Below, in pieces: positions 45,132-55,379 of a DNA stretch of 64,000 nt. Positions within the stretch are counted from its first letter, which is position 1. Every line of letters begins with the position of its first letter. The notes under the pieces are model-generated. The model was not told the origin of the DNA and ran no database searches. It saw only the letters and a program-made list of their open reading frames with translations. The DNA comes from Margaritifera margaritifera (taxonomy: Eukaryota; Mollusca; Bivalvia; Unionida; Margaritiferidae), in assembly GCA_029931535.1 (NCBI GenBank), contig JAQPZY010001665.1:1943501-2007500 (forward strand), written 5' to 3'. Position numbers and translations under genes: made by a program.

Positions 45132-48100
45132 CATTCGTTAAGACCCCTGGGTAATTATAACGATCCGGGGGAGAGGGTTGGGTGGGTTGGGCGGGGTTAA
45201 AAATGTAATGAAAAGGGTGGGGAGTTGCCATAGCCAGTCACGAACATAGCTGTAGTTTTTATATGTTCTTTACTTCTGAGTAAACAAATTGAACATTAAG
45301 TTCGTCTTTGTATGAAAAATTCAATAAAATCAAGAATTATTCTGCTATGATTTCCATTGATTTTTAAATGAGCATGGACTCTGGCAAGTTACACCTTGGA
45401 TATGTATTTTTAGCTCCATTTGTTACGTATATATATGTAACATCACCATGTTGTATTATCCACCTTTTCCATCACTCAACGTCCATGCTCCGTATTCTCG
45501 AGGAAACCATTTGAAGAAAATCCAGAAAGTTATATGATTATAATTGCATTCTAATTAAAGGTACAAACAGTCAAAACTTTTGGACTTCAAGTGGATCTCG
45601 AGTGTTTTGTTTCGAGAATACGGAGCCTGGACACAAAATATACCATCGACCTTTCGAGTGTCTGAATTGGTCTTTCATTCAGCAATCAACCTGCAATTCT
45701 ATGCTCTTTTTTCAGGCTCTGAAGGCGCGAAAATCCACTATATCAACTTTCCTCAGTGCAAGCGTGAACCATGCGCACTTCAGAAAGGAATGAACTATAC
45801 TGTTTCCGTTGGTTTCACATCACGTAAGTTCATTAATTACACTAGATTAGATTTATATCACGTATAGGGGGATCGCGGGGGATCAGTGGTTAACGTGCCG
45901 GACTTGCGACCAGAAGGGTGCAGATTCGACTTATACCACTGGCCCAGGTAGTTTTCCGCAGTGTGTACCTGGGCAAGGCGGTTTACTCCGAGTGCCACGG
46001 CATGATATAAACTTCGTGTGTTGCTGTGTCGTAAAACCAACAAAATTTAACAGGCACAATCAATCAATCAATCTTTATTTCCTCCATAAGGAGAGTTCAT
46101 AATCTTAACTTTTAAAGAGAGTTCTTAAAATTGTTCAACTCGATATTAAAGCATGAATATATACCAAGTACATGGAGAAGAGGTCTTACCGTGCCCATCT
46201 ACAAAGGTAATGGGAAAAGCAGAGCTGATCCCGATAGTTATCGGCCAATATCCTTGTTACCAGTGCTGTACAAATTATTTTAAAAAATTATGCAAGCAAA
46301 GATTAAAAACTTCTTGGTGACGAAGGAAACCATATTCCCTAATCCACAACAACAAGGCTTTCAAAAGAATCTAAGCTGCCTCACGGCCTCTTTTAATCTT
46401 CAAGAGGTCATTAATTATAACTCTGACTGTGGTAGCCCTACCTATGCTGCCTTTCTCGATACTCAAAAAGCCTTTGACACCGTTTGGCACGCTGCTCTAC
46501 TCTTGAAACTATATAATTTGGGAATTCGGGGGAAAATCTGGAGAATAATAGGGAATACATATCAAAGTGTACAAAGTGCAGTCGTAGTTAGCAAATACCA
46601 GTCTAGATGGTTCGATATCAAGCGAGGCGTTAGACAAGGAGGCGTCCTGTCCTCATTTTTGTATCTGGTATTTATAGACGAGTTGCTACAGCACTTAGTA
46701 AAAAGCACACTGGGATGTAAAATTGGAAGTTTAGAGTGCTGCTGCCCTACGCTTGCAGATGACCTCACGTGCCTGTCAAATTCTCCAGATAACTTAGCTA
46801 AAATGCTAGAAATTGTTCTCAAATATTCTAAAAAATGGAACTACAAACTAAACTCTACAAAGTCATATATTATAATATTTGGCAAGAAAAGAAATTCTAA
46901 CTATAAGCTGTCTCTAACACTTGACGAAGAAATAATTACTGAAACTGACTCCGTCACTCACCTAGGAATACTACAGGATAGATCACGTCGTTCCATCAAC
47001 CGCACCCGCAACGCTTGCAGAAGAGCAAGGCAGGTCTTTTTTGGTCTTGCAAACGTTGGGATGGGTACCCCAAACCTAAACCCCAAAACATCTGCGAGTT
47101 TATATAAGAAAATCGTGATTCCAACCTTACTATATGGCTGCGAACTTTGGAATGAGCTTCAAAAATGCGATCTACTGGAGCTCAACAAGTTGCAACATTT
47201 TACAGCAAAAAGAATTCAGGAATTTCCTGAACAAACGCGGTCAGATATATGTGAGTCAATGCTGGGACTAATAAGAATCACAACCGAAATTGATCGACGT
47301 AAACTTCTCTTCCTAGGTAAATTCTGCACCCTGTCCAATAACACCATCTCCAAACAAATATTCCTCATACGTCTTCACATGTATTTTGATAGCACCCAAT
47401 CTGTACAATCTGGTTTTATTCCAGATATTTGGAATTTACTTCAGAAGTATGAGCTTACAGATTTCCTCCTGAACTTCATTAATCAATCAATTTTCCCTAA
47501 CAAATCTCAGTGGAAACAATTGGTCAACATGACTTTACTTGAAAAGGAAGAGACTACCTGGCGCGACAGAATCAATAGACATCCTGATTTTTCTAGATTC
47601 CAACACTTACAAACACAAATCCGCCCTTCTACTCTGTACTATATTGCGAGGAATAATTATGAACGCAAATTAACCAGGTTTATAGCATCCCTGTGGGTAT
47701 TAAAGCCAGGCCATAACGTTACTCACTGTCAAAACTGTGGTCAACAGTATACCGACCTCCTTCAGCATGTGGTCACATCATGTATATTGACAAGACAAAT
47801 TGCCAACGACTTTCACTGGTACGTGTTGGACAAATTTGGACTTGAACTCCACATAGAACTTACCCAAAGTAACGACGAATCACAGTTGCTAAAACTGTTA
47901 AGAACTGACATTGAAAGTAGACTTGACAAAACACGATTTCACCATTTTCAGATCTGTTCATTCCAATTTCTCGTCCTTGTATCACGAGCGTACTTCATAG
48001 CCTGAAGACCAAACATGTGTCAAAAGCAAAAATTCCCAATTCAGCTCCTGCCAAAACTCTCTACCTATATGACCTTACTTTAAAAACAAAGTCATTATCA

Positions 48101-48519
48101 TTAATGGATCAGTACCGTAATAAAAAGTTGTTTTTTTTTGTTTTTTTTTTTGGAGGGGGGGTTCCCTATAGATTTATGTACAAAGATTATGTGCCATTTT
48201 GTATGTTTGCATGTATTTCCTAACTATTGATATTGTATTTGTTTCTTCCTCGTCTGTATTAGTGTAATATGTATCACTGACTTTCTGGAATGTTTTCCGT
48301 AATCTTCAATGTAAATTGTTAAATGTATCTCTCTCTGTTCTATTTTTTATGTTTGTAAATGAACTCTCCTTATGGAGGAAATAAAGATTGATTGATTGAT
48401 TGATTGATTGACAGCTCGTCTGTGCGTTCAAAAGGTGATCCGACACCTAGGTGAATACCAATATATATCCAATACAAAATTCAATTGTCACAACTTTCAA
48501 TATAAATATATACACGCAC

Positions 48520-48600
<81 letters not shown>

Positions 48601-51180
48601 AATAAATAATATTATCATATAGGTTAGAGAATTTTAATTCGTACTCTACGGAGATTAGAACCTGGATCCGCTGGTTACGGCGCCCATCGCCTTGCCCATA
48701 AGCACCAAGCCCTATACCATCTCGACCATGCACACCAACTGGTGCTTACAGGCAAGGCGAAGGGTGTCGTAACCCGCGGATCCAGGTTCGACGCTCCGTA
48801 GAGTACGAATTAAAATTCTCTAACCTGTATGATAATAACTAAGCGTGGTTATCTCAGTTTGGGCAAATATGTTAAGTAACCATTTGCCATGTCAATCAGA
48901 CTGCAACCGTTGCTTACAGTATTGAACCACTGACCCCATACACTGCTGGCAAGGGATAAGGCATTACGTAATTACAGACACACATAGCTTTTCGGAACTT
49001 ATTGGCACTAGTTCCGTTACTTATATGACTTTAGCTGTATATCATGTACAAATCAAAGTCGTTATAACCTCATTATCTTTTAACTGCATCTCGTAAAATT
49101 TTCAAAATCAATCTGAAAATTAAATGTGCTACATTGGTATAATTGTTGGAGAAAAAAAACTTTCAATCGATCAAAAATACTTTGTTAATTCATTGTCGTA
49201 ATTATTCCCGTTCTGGCTTTACGTGAGCTGTAGTTCCGTTACCTATATGACTGCAATACTTAAAAAGAAACATGGCTGTCACAATGGAAAGATTATTCAG
49301 TTGTTTGTAGCAGTAGGAACGTAAGCGAATTTTATTTCTTCACATGTGCGTTTTGGAAGCAGGAAAGAGTCGCTTGAATGTGAAAACATCGCCTAACGTC
49401 TACCTGATAAAAGTAAAAGTAAAATTTCATAAACTTCGCAAAGATTTTAAATTAAAAACAGGTTTGTAACCTTTATATAAACAATTTTGCTATCTGTACA
49501 GATGATGATGATGATCATCATCATCATCATCATGATCATGATGGTGGTGGTGAAATAATAATAGCACACATATTTTCCCATGTTCGTAACTTTCGAATAT
49601 GTCTTGCACATCTGAAATTTAGAATACTTTAAAATATTTTAATCAGAAAATGTTCAATCCCTAAATGCCGGTCAAGACATATTCGGAAAAAATATTGCAA
49701 CGATGATAATATTTAAAAATCTATATCTATTTGTCAACATTAGAGTCTTCAAACATATCCAAAACATATTTTTTTTTATCTTAATATATACGTCGAAGAT
49801 AAGAATTGTACGAATTACACCTTGTGTTGAACAGGTGAGAAATCTCAAACAGCAACAGCAGAATTCCAAGTACTAATCAATGGATATCCCTATTATACCG
49901 CTCCCCCGGTAGATAGCTGCAAGTACGACGACGTCAAATGTCCTGTGAAAAAAGGAGCGAAAGAGGTCTACAGACAAAACTTCACTATTCCAGGTTTTGC
50001 TCCCCCGGTAAGTGCACATTATGGCGAAGGGTGGCTAGTTCTTCAGTGTTTCCCATTTTGTCCACATTTTTCTTTCCTGTTCTTTTTCTCTTTTTCGGGG
50101 TGGGGGTGTTTGGGGGTATACCAAACAAGGTTTACGGATATAAGGCACTCCAGATTAATCAAATACTGTATGTATGTTTTCAAACAAACATTTTCGAAAT
50201 CAAGAAAAACGATCCCATACTTCAATTTTCTTAACATCGTGGCCTATTCAGTTCCAACGAATTTTTATTACCTTGGAGCCGTTACTGTTTCCAGTTGAAA
50301 AATGTATATAAGCCATCCATTTTTAGAGTAAGCTTTTATCATTAAAAGGACGTTTTGTGTTTTAAATTGCAAGAGATCGTGCATTCATCTGATATCAGAG
50401 GTATAACGTACAGAAGTAATATGAAGAATAAGTACCCCTTTTGTTTTTGTATGCTTCATTATTTCTTTCTTTCTTGTTTTTTATATTTTTTTTCATTTTT
50501 TCATTTTTTTTATATTTTTTTTTTTATATTTTTTTTTTGTTTCTCAGAAAATGTTAAGGTTACTGTTGTACACTACTAGTCAAAAAAAGTTCAAGGGCAC
50601 ATTGTCCACTACTGCTATTCAACGTTAATTTCTAAGCCATCTTTTGCCACTAGTGCTACATCGGCGAAAAGCAGACCTAAAAAAAAATATGTTCCAAATC
50701 TAGATCCTCACATTTATTCAGATAGTGTACGATTTGAGAAACAGAATTGTTAAAATACCTAAAGGAAAAAGGAACAGATGTATTACTGATTTCCTGTTGA
50801 AAATAAGTGTATTCATATGGACTGACAAAATCTTCTTTTTTTTTTGTATTAATCTCCATGTTTCCTTTGACATAATAATATTATGCAGTTATAACATCAA
50901 ACTAGTTCAGTCAGTAAATTAATACTACTATGCAACAAAAAGATATTTTCTCTCCAGCAAATAAAACCTAATTATATATAAATGGCATTGATGGAAACAT
51001 TGTTCAATCTGAAGGATCGCGAATTTTAGCGTATAAAATTTAGATTAATTATATCTCTACATATATGATATACATCGCACTTTTCTTTTTCAGGTAAAAT
51101 TTGATGCAAAATGGTATCTCCAGGATGACAACAAAAAGCCAATAATCTGCACTATAACTCCCATGTACATTGTCTCGTAA
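39853..51180 (+). CDS. NPC2: NPC2-like secreted ML-domain lipid-binding protein, four exons
   Basis: Exons 39853-39925, 45716-45823, 49835-50007 and 51094-51180 join to 147 codons with stop (146 residues; human NPC2 has 151). All introns are GT-AG with GTAAGT donors; phases are 1, 1, 0. Residues 1-16 ([16 protein letters not shown]) are a signal peptide. Six cysteines at 25, 39, 44, 89, 96 and 137 match the NPC2 disulphide pattern (1-6, 2-3, 4-5). The hallmark [14 protein letters not shown] is in exon 4. N-glycosylation sequons are NYT21, NYT51 and NFT109. In vertebrates NPC2 carries cholesterol to NPC1 in late endosomes/lysosomes; invertebrates have expanded families also used in secretion, immunity and chemosensation, so the exact ligand is open. 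No frameshift or stop: it looks functional. Confidence 0.93.
42525..42553. repeat. Poly-T tract
   Basis: About 29 consecutive T in NPC2-like intron 1. Confidence 0.95.
42705..43265 (-). repeat. Dispersed ~550-bp repeat, copy 2 (inverted relative to 13830-14370)
   Basis: The complement aligns from GCATGGGGTCTAGCAACGCCTCACGACC to AAGAAATATCTTCCCAACGCCGACT with the + strand of 13830-14370. It lies wholly inside NPC2-like intron 1. Confidence 0.85.
43975..44165 (+). repeat. Dispersed repeat, copy 2 (related to 1110-1275)
   Basis: Carries TCTATCAGTAACTATATCTC, CAAGGTGGAAATTCACCAAACTTGG and CATGTGGTAATCATCGTCAAG, then CTCCCCTGAGGTCCCTGG. No coding potential. Confidence 0.7.
44390..44940 (-). pseudogene. 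Penelope-like element, linker and GIY-YIG endonuclease fragment
   Basis: The complement from 44940 reads [40 protein letters not shown] then [24 protein letters not shown] (the C-rich linker CxxxCxxC), [13 protein letters not shown] and [20 protein letters not shown], where [14 protein letters not shown] corresponds to the YVG-T...R segment of the GIY-YIG nuclease. A stop near 44860 and frameshifts after 44640 inactivate it. The RT part would lie right of 44941 but is replaced by TA arrays. Confidence 0.82.
44941..45125. repeat. Two (TA)n arrays flanking a 34-bp unique segment
   Basis: 44941-45024 and 45059-45125 are TA repeats; GGGAACTTCCTGCTTTGAAGTTTTAGCCGGAGGA lies between. Long IYIYIY frames on both strands are artefacts. 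Confidence 0.97.
45716..45823 (+). CDS. NPC2: NPC2-like exon 2
   Basis: Acceptor CTCTTTTTTCAG|GC; donor CATCAC|GTAAGT. Completes Cys25 and encodes [20 protein letters not shown], then [15 protein letters not shown] and the first base of Arg61. The pair QCKREPC forms the short Cys-Cys loop of NPC2 proteins. Confidence 0.93.
45872..46052 (+). mobile_element. tRNA-derived SINE, related to family 1
   Basis: tRNA-like head GGGGATCAGTGGTTAACGTGCCGGACTTGCGACC (A box) with GTGCAGATTCGACTT (B box), then TGTACCTGGGCAAGGCGGTTTACTCCGAGTGCC and GTGTTGCTGTGTCGTAAAACC. The body matches 5560 and 12515; the head is better preserved here. Confidence 0.82.
46054..46097 (-). mobile_element. Inverted 3'-end fragment of the adjacent LINE
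   Basis: CAATCAATCAATCAATCTTTATTTCCTCCATAAGGAGAGTTCAT is the exact complement of the LINE's own 3' end at 48360-48405 (ATGAACTCTCCTTATGGAGG, AAATAAAGATTGATTGATTG), 43-44 bp. Confidence 0.93.
46100..48410 (+). mobile_element. 5'-truncated LINE (jockey/CR1-like) with TTGA-repeat tail
   Basis: Begins within the RT domain's N-terminal part (near 46173 in frame: [20 protein letters not shown], then [16 protein letters not shown], a TAA at 46281-46283). It ends TATGGAGGAAATAAAGATTGATTGATTGATTGATTGATTG. No endonuclease domain. It lies in NPC2-like intron 2, same strand as the gene. Confidence 0.9.
46290..48005 (+). pseudogene. LINE reverse transcriptase ORF, nearly intact
   Basis: 571 codons open. 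Motif A is [20 protein letters not shown] (catalytic Asp present), motif [21 protein letters not shown], motif [13 protein letters not shown] (L/A-ADD), then [15 protein letters not shown]. The C-terminal part ends with a CCHC-type segment [20 protein letters not shown] (CX2CX9HX4C), usual in jockey/CR1-type LINEs. The conserved frame extends upstream through one TAA at 46281, so the ATG at 46290 is not the native start. Without endonuclease and promoter it cannot move alone. The long open frame suggests a young insertion. Confidence 0.9.
48006..48520. other. LINE 3' untranslated region and flank
   Basis: 48006-48405 is the element's 3' UTR (T and G runs at 48129-48160), then unique intron sequence. 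Confidence 0.7.
48522..48591. repeat. (TA)n microsatellite
   Basis: About 35 TA dinucleotides next to the inverted SINE pair. Confidence 0.97.
48611..48836. mobile_element. Head-to-head pair of family 3 SINEs (hairpin)
   Basis: 48611-48707 is the complement of 48740-48836 with few mismatches (ATTATCATAT/CAGGTTAGAGAATTTTAATTCGTACTCTACGGAG...TGGTGCTTA), separated by 32 bp. Both arms carry the same tRNA-like head (GGTGCTTACAGGCAAGGCGA, B box CAGGTTCGACGCTCC) and body as the copy at 19135. The arms are about 97 bp each. Confidence 0.93.
48840..49834. other. Distal intron 2, no gene seen
   Basis: Apart from a GAT/CAT palindrome at 49501-49533, nothing recognised. Confidence 0.6.
49501..49552. 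repeat. (GAT)n(CAT)n palindromic microsatellite
   Basis: GATGATGATGATGATCATCATCATCATCATCATGATCATGATGG: five GAT units meet CAT units, giving a perfect hairpin of about 15 bp per arm. Confidence 0.9.
49835..50007 (+). CDS. NPC2: NPC2-like exon 3
   Basis: Acceptor TTGTGTTGAACAG|GTGAG; donor CCCCG|GTAAGT. Encodes the rest of Arg61 and [20 protein letters not shown], then [20 protein letters not shown] and [27 protein letters not shown] is the second Cys pair; the NFT sequon follows. Confidence 0.93.
50008..51093 (+). other. NPC2-like intron 3 (1086 bp)
   Basis: T-rich stretch at 50460-50540; no gene or transposon recognised. Confidence 0.8.
51094..51180 (+). CDS. NPC2: NPC2-like exon 4
   Basis: Acceptor CTTTTCTTTTTCAG|GTAAAA, intron phase 0. 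Encodes [28 protein letters not shown] and TAA at 51178-51180. The last cysteine (137) pairs with Cys25 in the family fold. Confidence 0.93.
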   Translation, partial: VKFDAKWYLQDDNKKPIICTITPMYIVS

Positions 51181-51219
51181 CATCGTGCAGCATGTATATT
51201 TGTGCATATATGCTATATA

Positions 51220-51225
51220 AATAAA
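51220..51225 (+). terminator. Polyadenylation signal of the NPC2-like gene
   Basis: AATAAA 40 bp after the stop codon, the first such hexamer downstream. A second occurs near 51418. Confidence 0.65.
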
Positions 51226-51229
51226 AGGC

Positions 51230-53085
51230 TCGATGTAATGTATTTCTTTTTATTTTCATAAGCATCTAATCTTTGTCCAATATTTTAAAGAGTGTGGAAA
51301 TGTATATTTAGTGGGTAGTATGATTATAATTTGTAACATTATCATTTTTTCAACTTATACTTACCACTTATGGATGAAATCACCATAGTACAGTTGACCA
51401 TTGGCAAGAACATTGAAAATAAAAGAATTAAATGAATTATTATAATGTATTTGCATTGCTTATGGGTACACTTGATTTTAATTTAGTCTTACTAAATTTT
51501 TTGGACAGTAATACGTAGTGAATATACAGTAAAAACTGTAAATTAATCGAAATAACTCGTATATTGTGAAGAAATTGCCTTTAAAGATTAAGACAAAAAT
51601 AATCCAATGCATCATTTATGTAACGTATTAAAGATTAAGACAAAAATAATCCAATGGATCATTTATGTAAGTATTTACGTTTATCCATGTGTAGCAAAAT
51701 TAACAATTACATGGTCTAACTTTTAGAGCAGACATTAAAAAAGGAAAAAAAGCAAACTTGGCTATCTTTCTTGAATCGTTTTGAGCTTACATGGTTGTCA
51801 TAATTACGATTCTTATAGAAATTGTGTATTTATTTTTGACTGAATTATACAGGACTAGATGGAATGGATAAATGTTTGCGGTTTTGGATACAGATGGTAT
51901 GGTTAATGGTACATTTTATTAAGTAAGCTTGTTTAATCGCAAAGAGCTTATATTCAATAGTTTTAAAACACCTTTTATACTTTGCTGACAAAGAAAAGGC
52001 GAAAAATATATAAGTATGTCCGGGACGAAAATATAAGTATATGTTTTTTTTACAAGAAATTCACTGGACCTCAAGCACTTCTAACATAAGTTGACCTAGG
52101 ATCAGGGTATGAATCTTAATAAAGTCTAGTTTTGAATCAGTCTTGCACACAGAAGAACTTATATCAAAAAGGTTGCTAGTTTTGAAAGCAAGTGAATAAA
52201 ACTGAGTCACTCGCTTTATAAACGTACATGGTCTCAATAATAATAATGCTCAGTTTTGTTTTTCATCACATAATACCCTCCGATATCTGTTAGAGAACAA
52301 TAATTCAATACTTGTCGGGGGATTTTTAATGATGTCATTAACCAAATATTAACAGCATAACTGGAAATTTTCATGCAAAGGCAAAACTTAGAAAAGAATA
52401 ACAAACTGAAATCATAGAAAAGGGGATCTTTTCCACATTTGGAGCGATTTTCATCTTGACTCTGTAGTGTTGGCAGAATGTTCGGTTAACGATTCTTTAA
52501 ATTCGCAGAATTTTATTTCCTTTTTGTCCTGTTTGATTTCTTCACAAAATTGATTGACATTTGTTTAAGCAACTGGATTTTCAGTATCATAGTAAAAGAT
52601 GTTTTCAATACTGTTCTTGATCTTGTTCTGCAAAGTCCACGCTTGGCGAGGCTGAACTCTACATGTATGCCTCCAACGTCAGTTGTCTCCGATGTAGAGA
52701 TGTACCTTTGTTACATTGTTGAAAACAGTATTTTAAAAAAAAGACATCCAGAGAATAAAGTATGCTGGATGATATGTCTTAAGGTGATATCAACAAGCCA
52801 ATAGAAGATTCAACTACGGGTACACTTTTACAAACATACTGCTTTAAAACATACGAATTATTTCAGATTGATGTGAAATCATGTTATTTATGTGGTTGAT
52901 ACTTAAACCGCTACCTGATATACCTAGTCACTATGTGCTGTTTTAAACCTAAATTTGTTCTTCGAAAATTCTAAATCTGTTTTGATTATTTACTGCAGAC
53001 TGAAGTTGTGAAGTTTACTAGATCTTCAAATTGTACTGTAAATTTAACCGAATACAAATCTGTGTATTTACTTGCATTAAATACT
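51230..53085. other. Intergenic DNA; one 50-bp tandem duplication
   Basis: AAAGATTAAGACAAAAATAATCCAATG[C/G]ATCATTTATGTAA occurs twice at 51579 and 51629. No gene recognised. Confidence 0.6.
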
Positions 53086-53094
53086 GTTATAACT

Positions 53095-53855
53095 CTAGGT
53101 CTTAAAATAATGTAACAGAAAGAAAGTGAAACCAACAATGTAAGTAAAATAAACAAGCAATTTATTTCTGGACAATTAAAGCGAAAATTCAAAAAACACT
53201 TACTGTAACGTGAATTAAAATCTAAATAATCCAATAATCTTAAGTGTCCTTATCACAAGTCCTAAATAAAGAATGTTCCGAATGAATTTCGGTAGCCTTG
53301 AATGTCCTAATGTGCCAGTAGTCTTTAATGTCCTGATTTGACAGTAGTCTTGAATGTCCTGATATGCCTGAATGATGTAATCCAGAATATTTTTGCATAA
53401 ATTCACATCAATCCCAAAGTCAAGTATTAATCCAATATGAGAATGAGCACTTTTAGTAAATCCAATGAATATTTCAAATAAATAGTTTCTCTCTCTGAAT
53501 TTGCTCTGATTTTCACAACTGTAACATCTGATTAATAAAATAAATTCGTTAATAGACTGATCTTAATAATATGAAGTTTAGTATAGGAATGAATTCTTGT
53601 TTACCAAACCTGTATAAATATAAGGATAAGTCACCTGACAGTATATTTTAGAATATGAGTAACTCTAATGGAAATTTACTGGTGTACCTGACTTTTCTCA
53701 TGTCAAGACATGAAAATTCCAATCCAAGTACTAAATGCTATGTAGACAAGACTGACATTGAACTCAAATGCTGTAAATATGCTATTTAGAAATTAATGAC
53801 CACTAAAGTACAACTTACCTCATGGACACATATTATAAATTCAATATACATAACA
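53095..53855 (-). mobile_element. Solo LTR (Gmr1-like family)
   Basis: 761 bp from TGTTATAACTCTAGGTC to ATATACATAACA, flanked by ATAC on both sides (53091-53094 and 53856-53859). Homologous throughout to 11548-12297 and 14474-15112 (GTAACAGAAAGAAAGTGAAACCAACAATG, ACAAGCAATTTATT, ACAAGTCCTAAATA). No coding sequence nearby. Confidence 0.92.
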
Positions 53856-53950
53856 ATACGTAATTTATTCCATCCTCTTACCGTACTGTTTAACCACTTT
53901 CTATCAGGGTTGATGGTGCTGATCTCGATATTATTTATTTTCATCGAATG

Positions 53951-54059
<109 letters not shown>

Positions 54060-54095
54060 TAACCTAGTCCAATTAAATTTGAATAATCTGCTGTC

Positions 54096-54341
54096 ATGAA
54101 AAGATCACACATTTCCATGGAGAAACTAGAAGTCAAGCGACGACGACGTTCTATGTCACCCAACCCTCTCCAAGAAGCGTTGGCAGAAGTTCACGTCAGC
54201 GATTTTGAAGAAGGCATGATTGATCCATATCTAACACCAACTGCCTCCACTGGACAAAGACAGACAAGATCAGCCAAGACAGAACGTCGTTCGGTAGCTA
54301 CTGAAGATCTTATTTTCACATTCCAGCTACCCAAAATGTGA
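54096..54341 (+). CDS. Polinton upstream gene conserved between copies A and B (copy B)
   Basis: 81 codons, intact: MKRSHISMEKLEVKRRRRSM, SPNPLQEALAEVHVSDFEEG, then MIDPYLTPTAS and a Ser/Thr/Arg-rich tail. The counterpart in copy A (29785) keeps MKR, the basic patch and DF[D/E]..M.[N/D]PY..P; the intervening PLQEALAEV segment is absent there. After the stop, DNA similarity between copies continues (AAAATTTTGAACGACGGCTTACGC against AAAATTTGAACGACAGCATACA). The basic patch is probably nuclear-targeting (inference). Function unknown. Confidence 0.6.
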   Translation: MKRSHISMEKLEVKRRRRSMSPNPLQEALAEVHVSDFEEGMIDPYLTPTASTGQRQTRSAKTERRSVATEDLIFTFQLPKM

Positions 54342-54424
54342 CTTCGGGAAAATTTTGAACGACGGCTTACGCTTACGCTGTTATATTTAAGTCCCAACGG
54401 TTGTCAGGTCTTTGCATGTACTGT

Positions 54425-54975
54425 TCATACATTTGCCACAAAGAATATGTTGGTAAACAAAAGCACACACACGACAGAGCGTCCAAGATTCAAAGCAATC
54501 TTCTCGTCTTGTGAAATCAGTTCTTTTAAAAGTTCTTGGTAATCCACTAAGTCTTGAACACTGTCATTGACTTCCTTCCATAGACTTTGGTGTAACAATG
54601 ATGACATAGGTCGTGGCATGGGAAGTCAGTCTTATAAGGTCTTCGCAGTTGATCAATGTCTGACCATTTGAACATTTTCAAAGTAATCAGTCTTCTGTTA
54701 ACATTCAGGTACCAATGATTAAAAAGTCGATGTCGTTTCGAATGCAATTGTTCTTTGCGTTTCACTTGAATCTGTACAAAGTAATGGTAACTGCGTTTTC
54801 GCATCTCAGAAGGTAGATTCTGAATGTGCTCTTATAAACTGTTCATTTACAGGAATTTCATCTGACCATCTGAACATTTCCAAACTAATCAGCGTTTTTA
54901 TAGCATTCAGATACCAACGAATAAAACGTCTATGTCATGGAGGATGTAATTGTTCTTTTTGTAAACAGTAAATTT
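54425..54975 (-). other. Coding-like remnants with an internal ~200-bp duplication
   Basis: On the - strand two related frames occur: RLFNHWYLNVNRRLITLKMF then KWSD (about 54725-54655) and RRFIRWYLNAIKTLISLEMF then RWSDE (about 54925-54855). Further on, DLVDYQELLKELISQDEKIA at about 54560-54490. The repeated unit [F/I]..WYLN....LI.L.MF[K/R]WSD suggests a once-coding repeat. I do not recognise it. Confidence 0.4.
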
Positions 54976-54979
54976 TCAA

Positions 54980-55375
54980 ACCTCACAACGTGAAACGCTT
55001 TTGTTATTGGTCCGAACATGTTACCCACAAGCTTTAGTATAGGTATATCTTATTATTAAATGGTATTCTTATTAATAAAAGTAATTTGTAAAAATAAAAA
55101 TTGTCAGTATCAATTTTAATAAAACGATTATTGCTGGTAAAACATATTAATTCTAAACAATAAACTAGATATATTGGCAACTCTGCTAGTGGTAAAAGCT
55201 TAAACTGGTTGTAGGTCAAGAAAAAATATGAAAAAGAATGGCTATGCGCAAAGTCTTGTCCACGGAAATTGATACGCGAAAATTCTAATTCCATTAAATA
55301 AGTAATATATGTCAATTCTGGACTACTCTATTATTTAAAATATGGAAATTTAACATTAAGGCTATACTTTCTTGT
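54980..55375. other. Unassigned DNA in Polinton copy B
   Basis: No motif seen. A 93-codon frame at 55315-55034 (-) is hydrophobic without a recognisable domain. Confidence 0.45.
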
Positions 55376-55379
55376 TTTG

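Larger units (their letters stand above)
39926..45715 (+). other. NPC2-like intron 1 (5790 bp)
   Basis: Holds a GTT/ATT microsatellite (40495-40558), unassigned DNA, a T run (42525-42553), an inverted copy of a dispersed repeat (42705-43265), another dispersed repeat (43975-44165), an AAT run (44184-44212), a Penelope fragment on the - strand (44390-44940) and two TA arrays (44941-45125). A 58-codon frame near 40730-40935 ([20 protein letters not shown]...) looks coding-like, but I cannot name it or connect it to splice sites. Confidence 0.8.
45824..49834 (+). other. NPC2-like intron 2 (4011 bp)
   Basis: Contains a SINE (45872-46052), an inverted LINE end (46054-46097), a LINE (46100-48410), a TA array, an inverted SINE pair (48611-48836) and a GAT/CAT palindrome (49501-49533), mostly transposon-derived. 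Confidence 0.85.

Noticed and set aside
45580..45867. 95-codon open frame over NPC2 exon 2
   Set aside because: Only 45716-45823 is coding; the flanks are intron read in frame, as shown by the acceptor, donor and homology limits.
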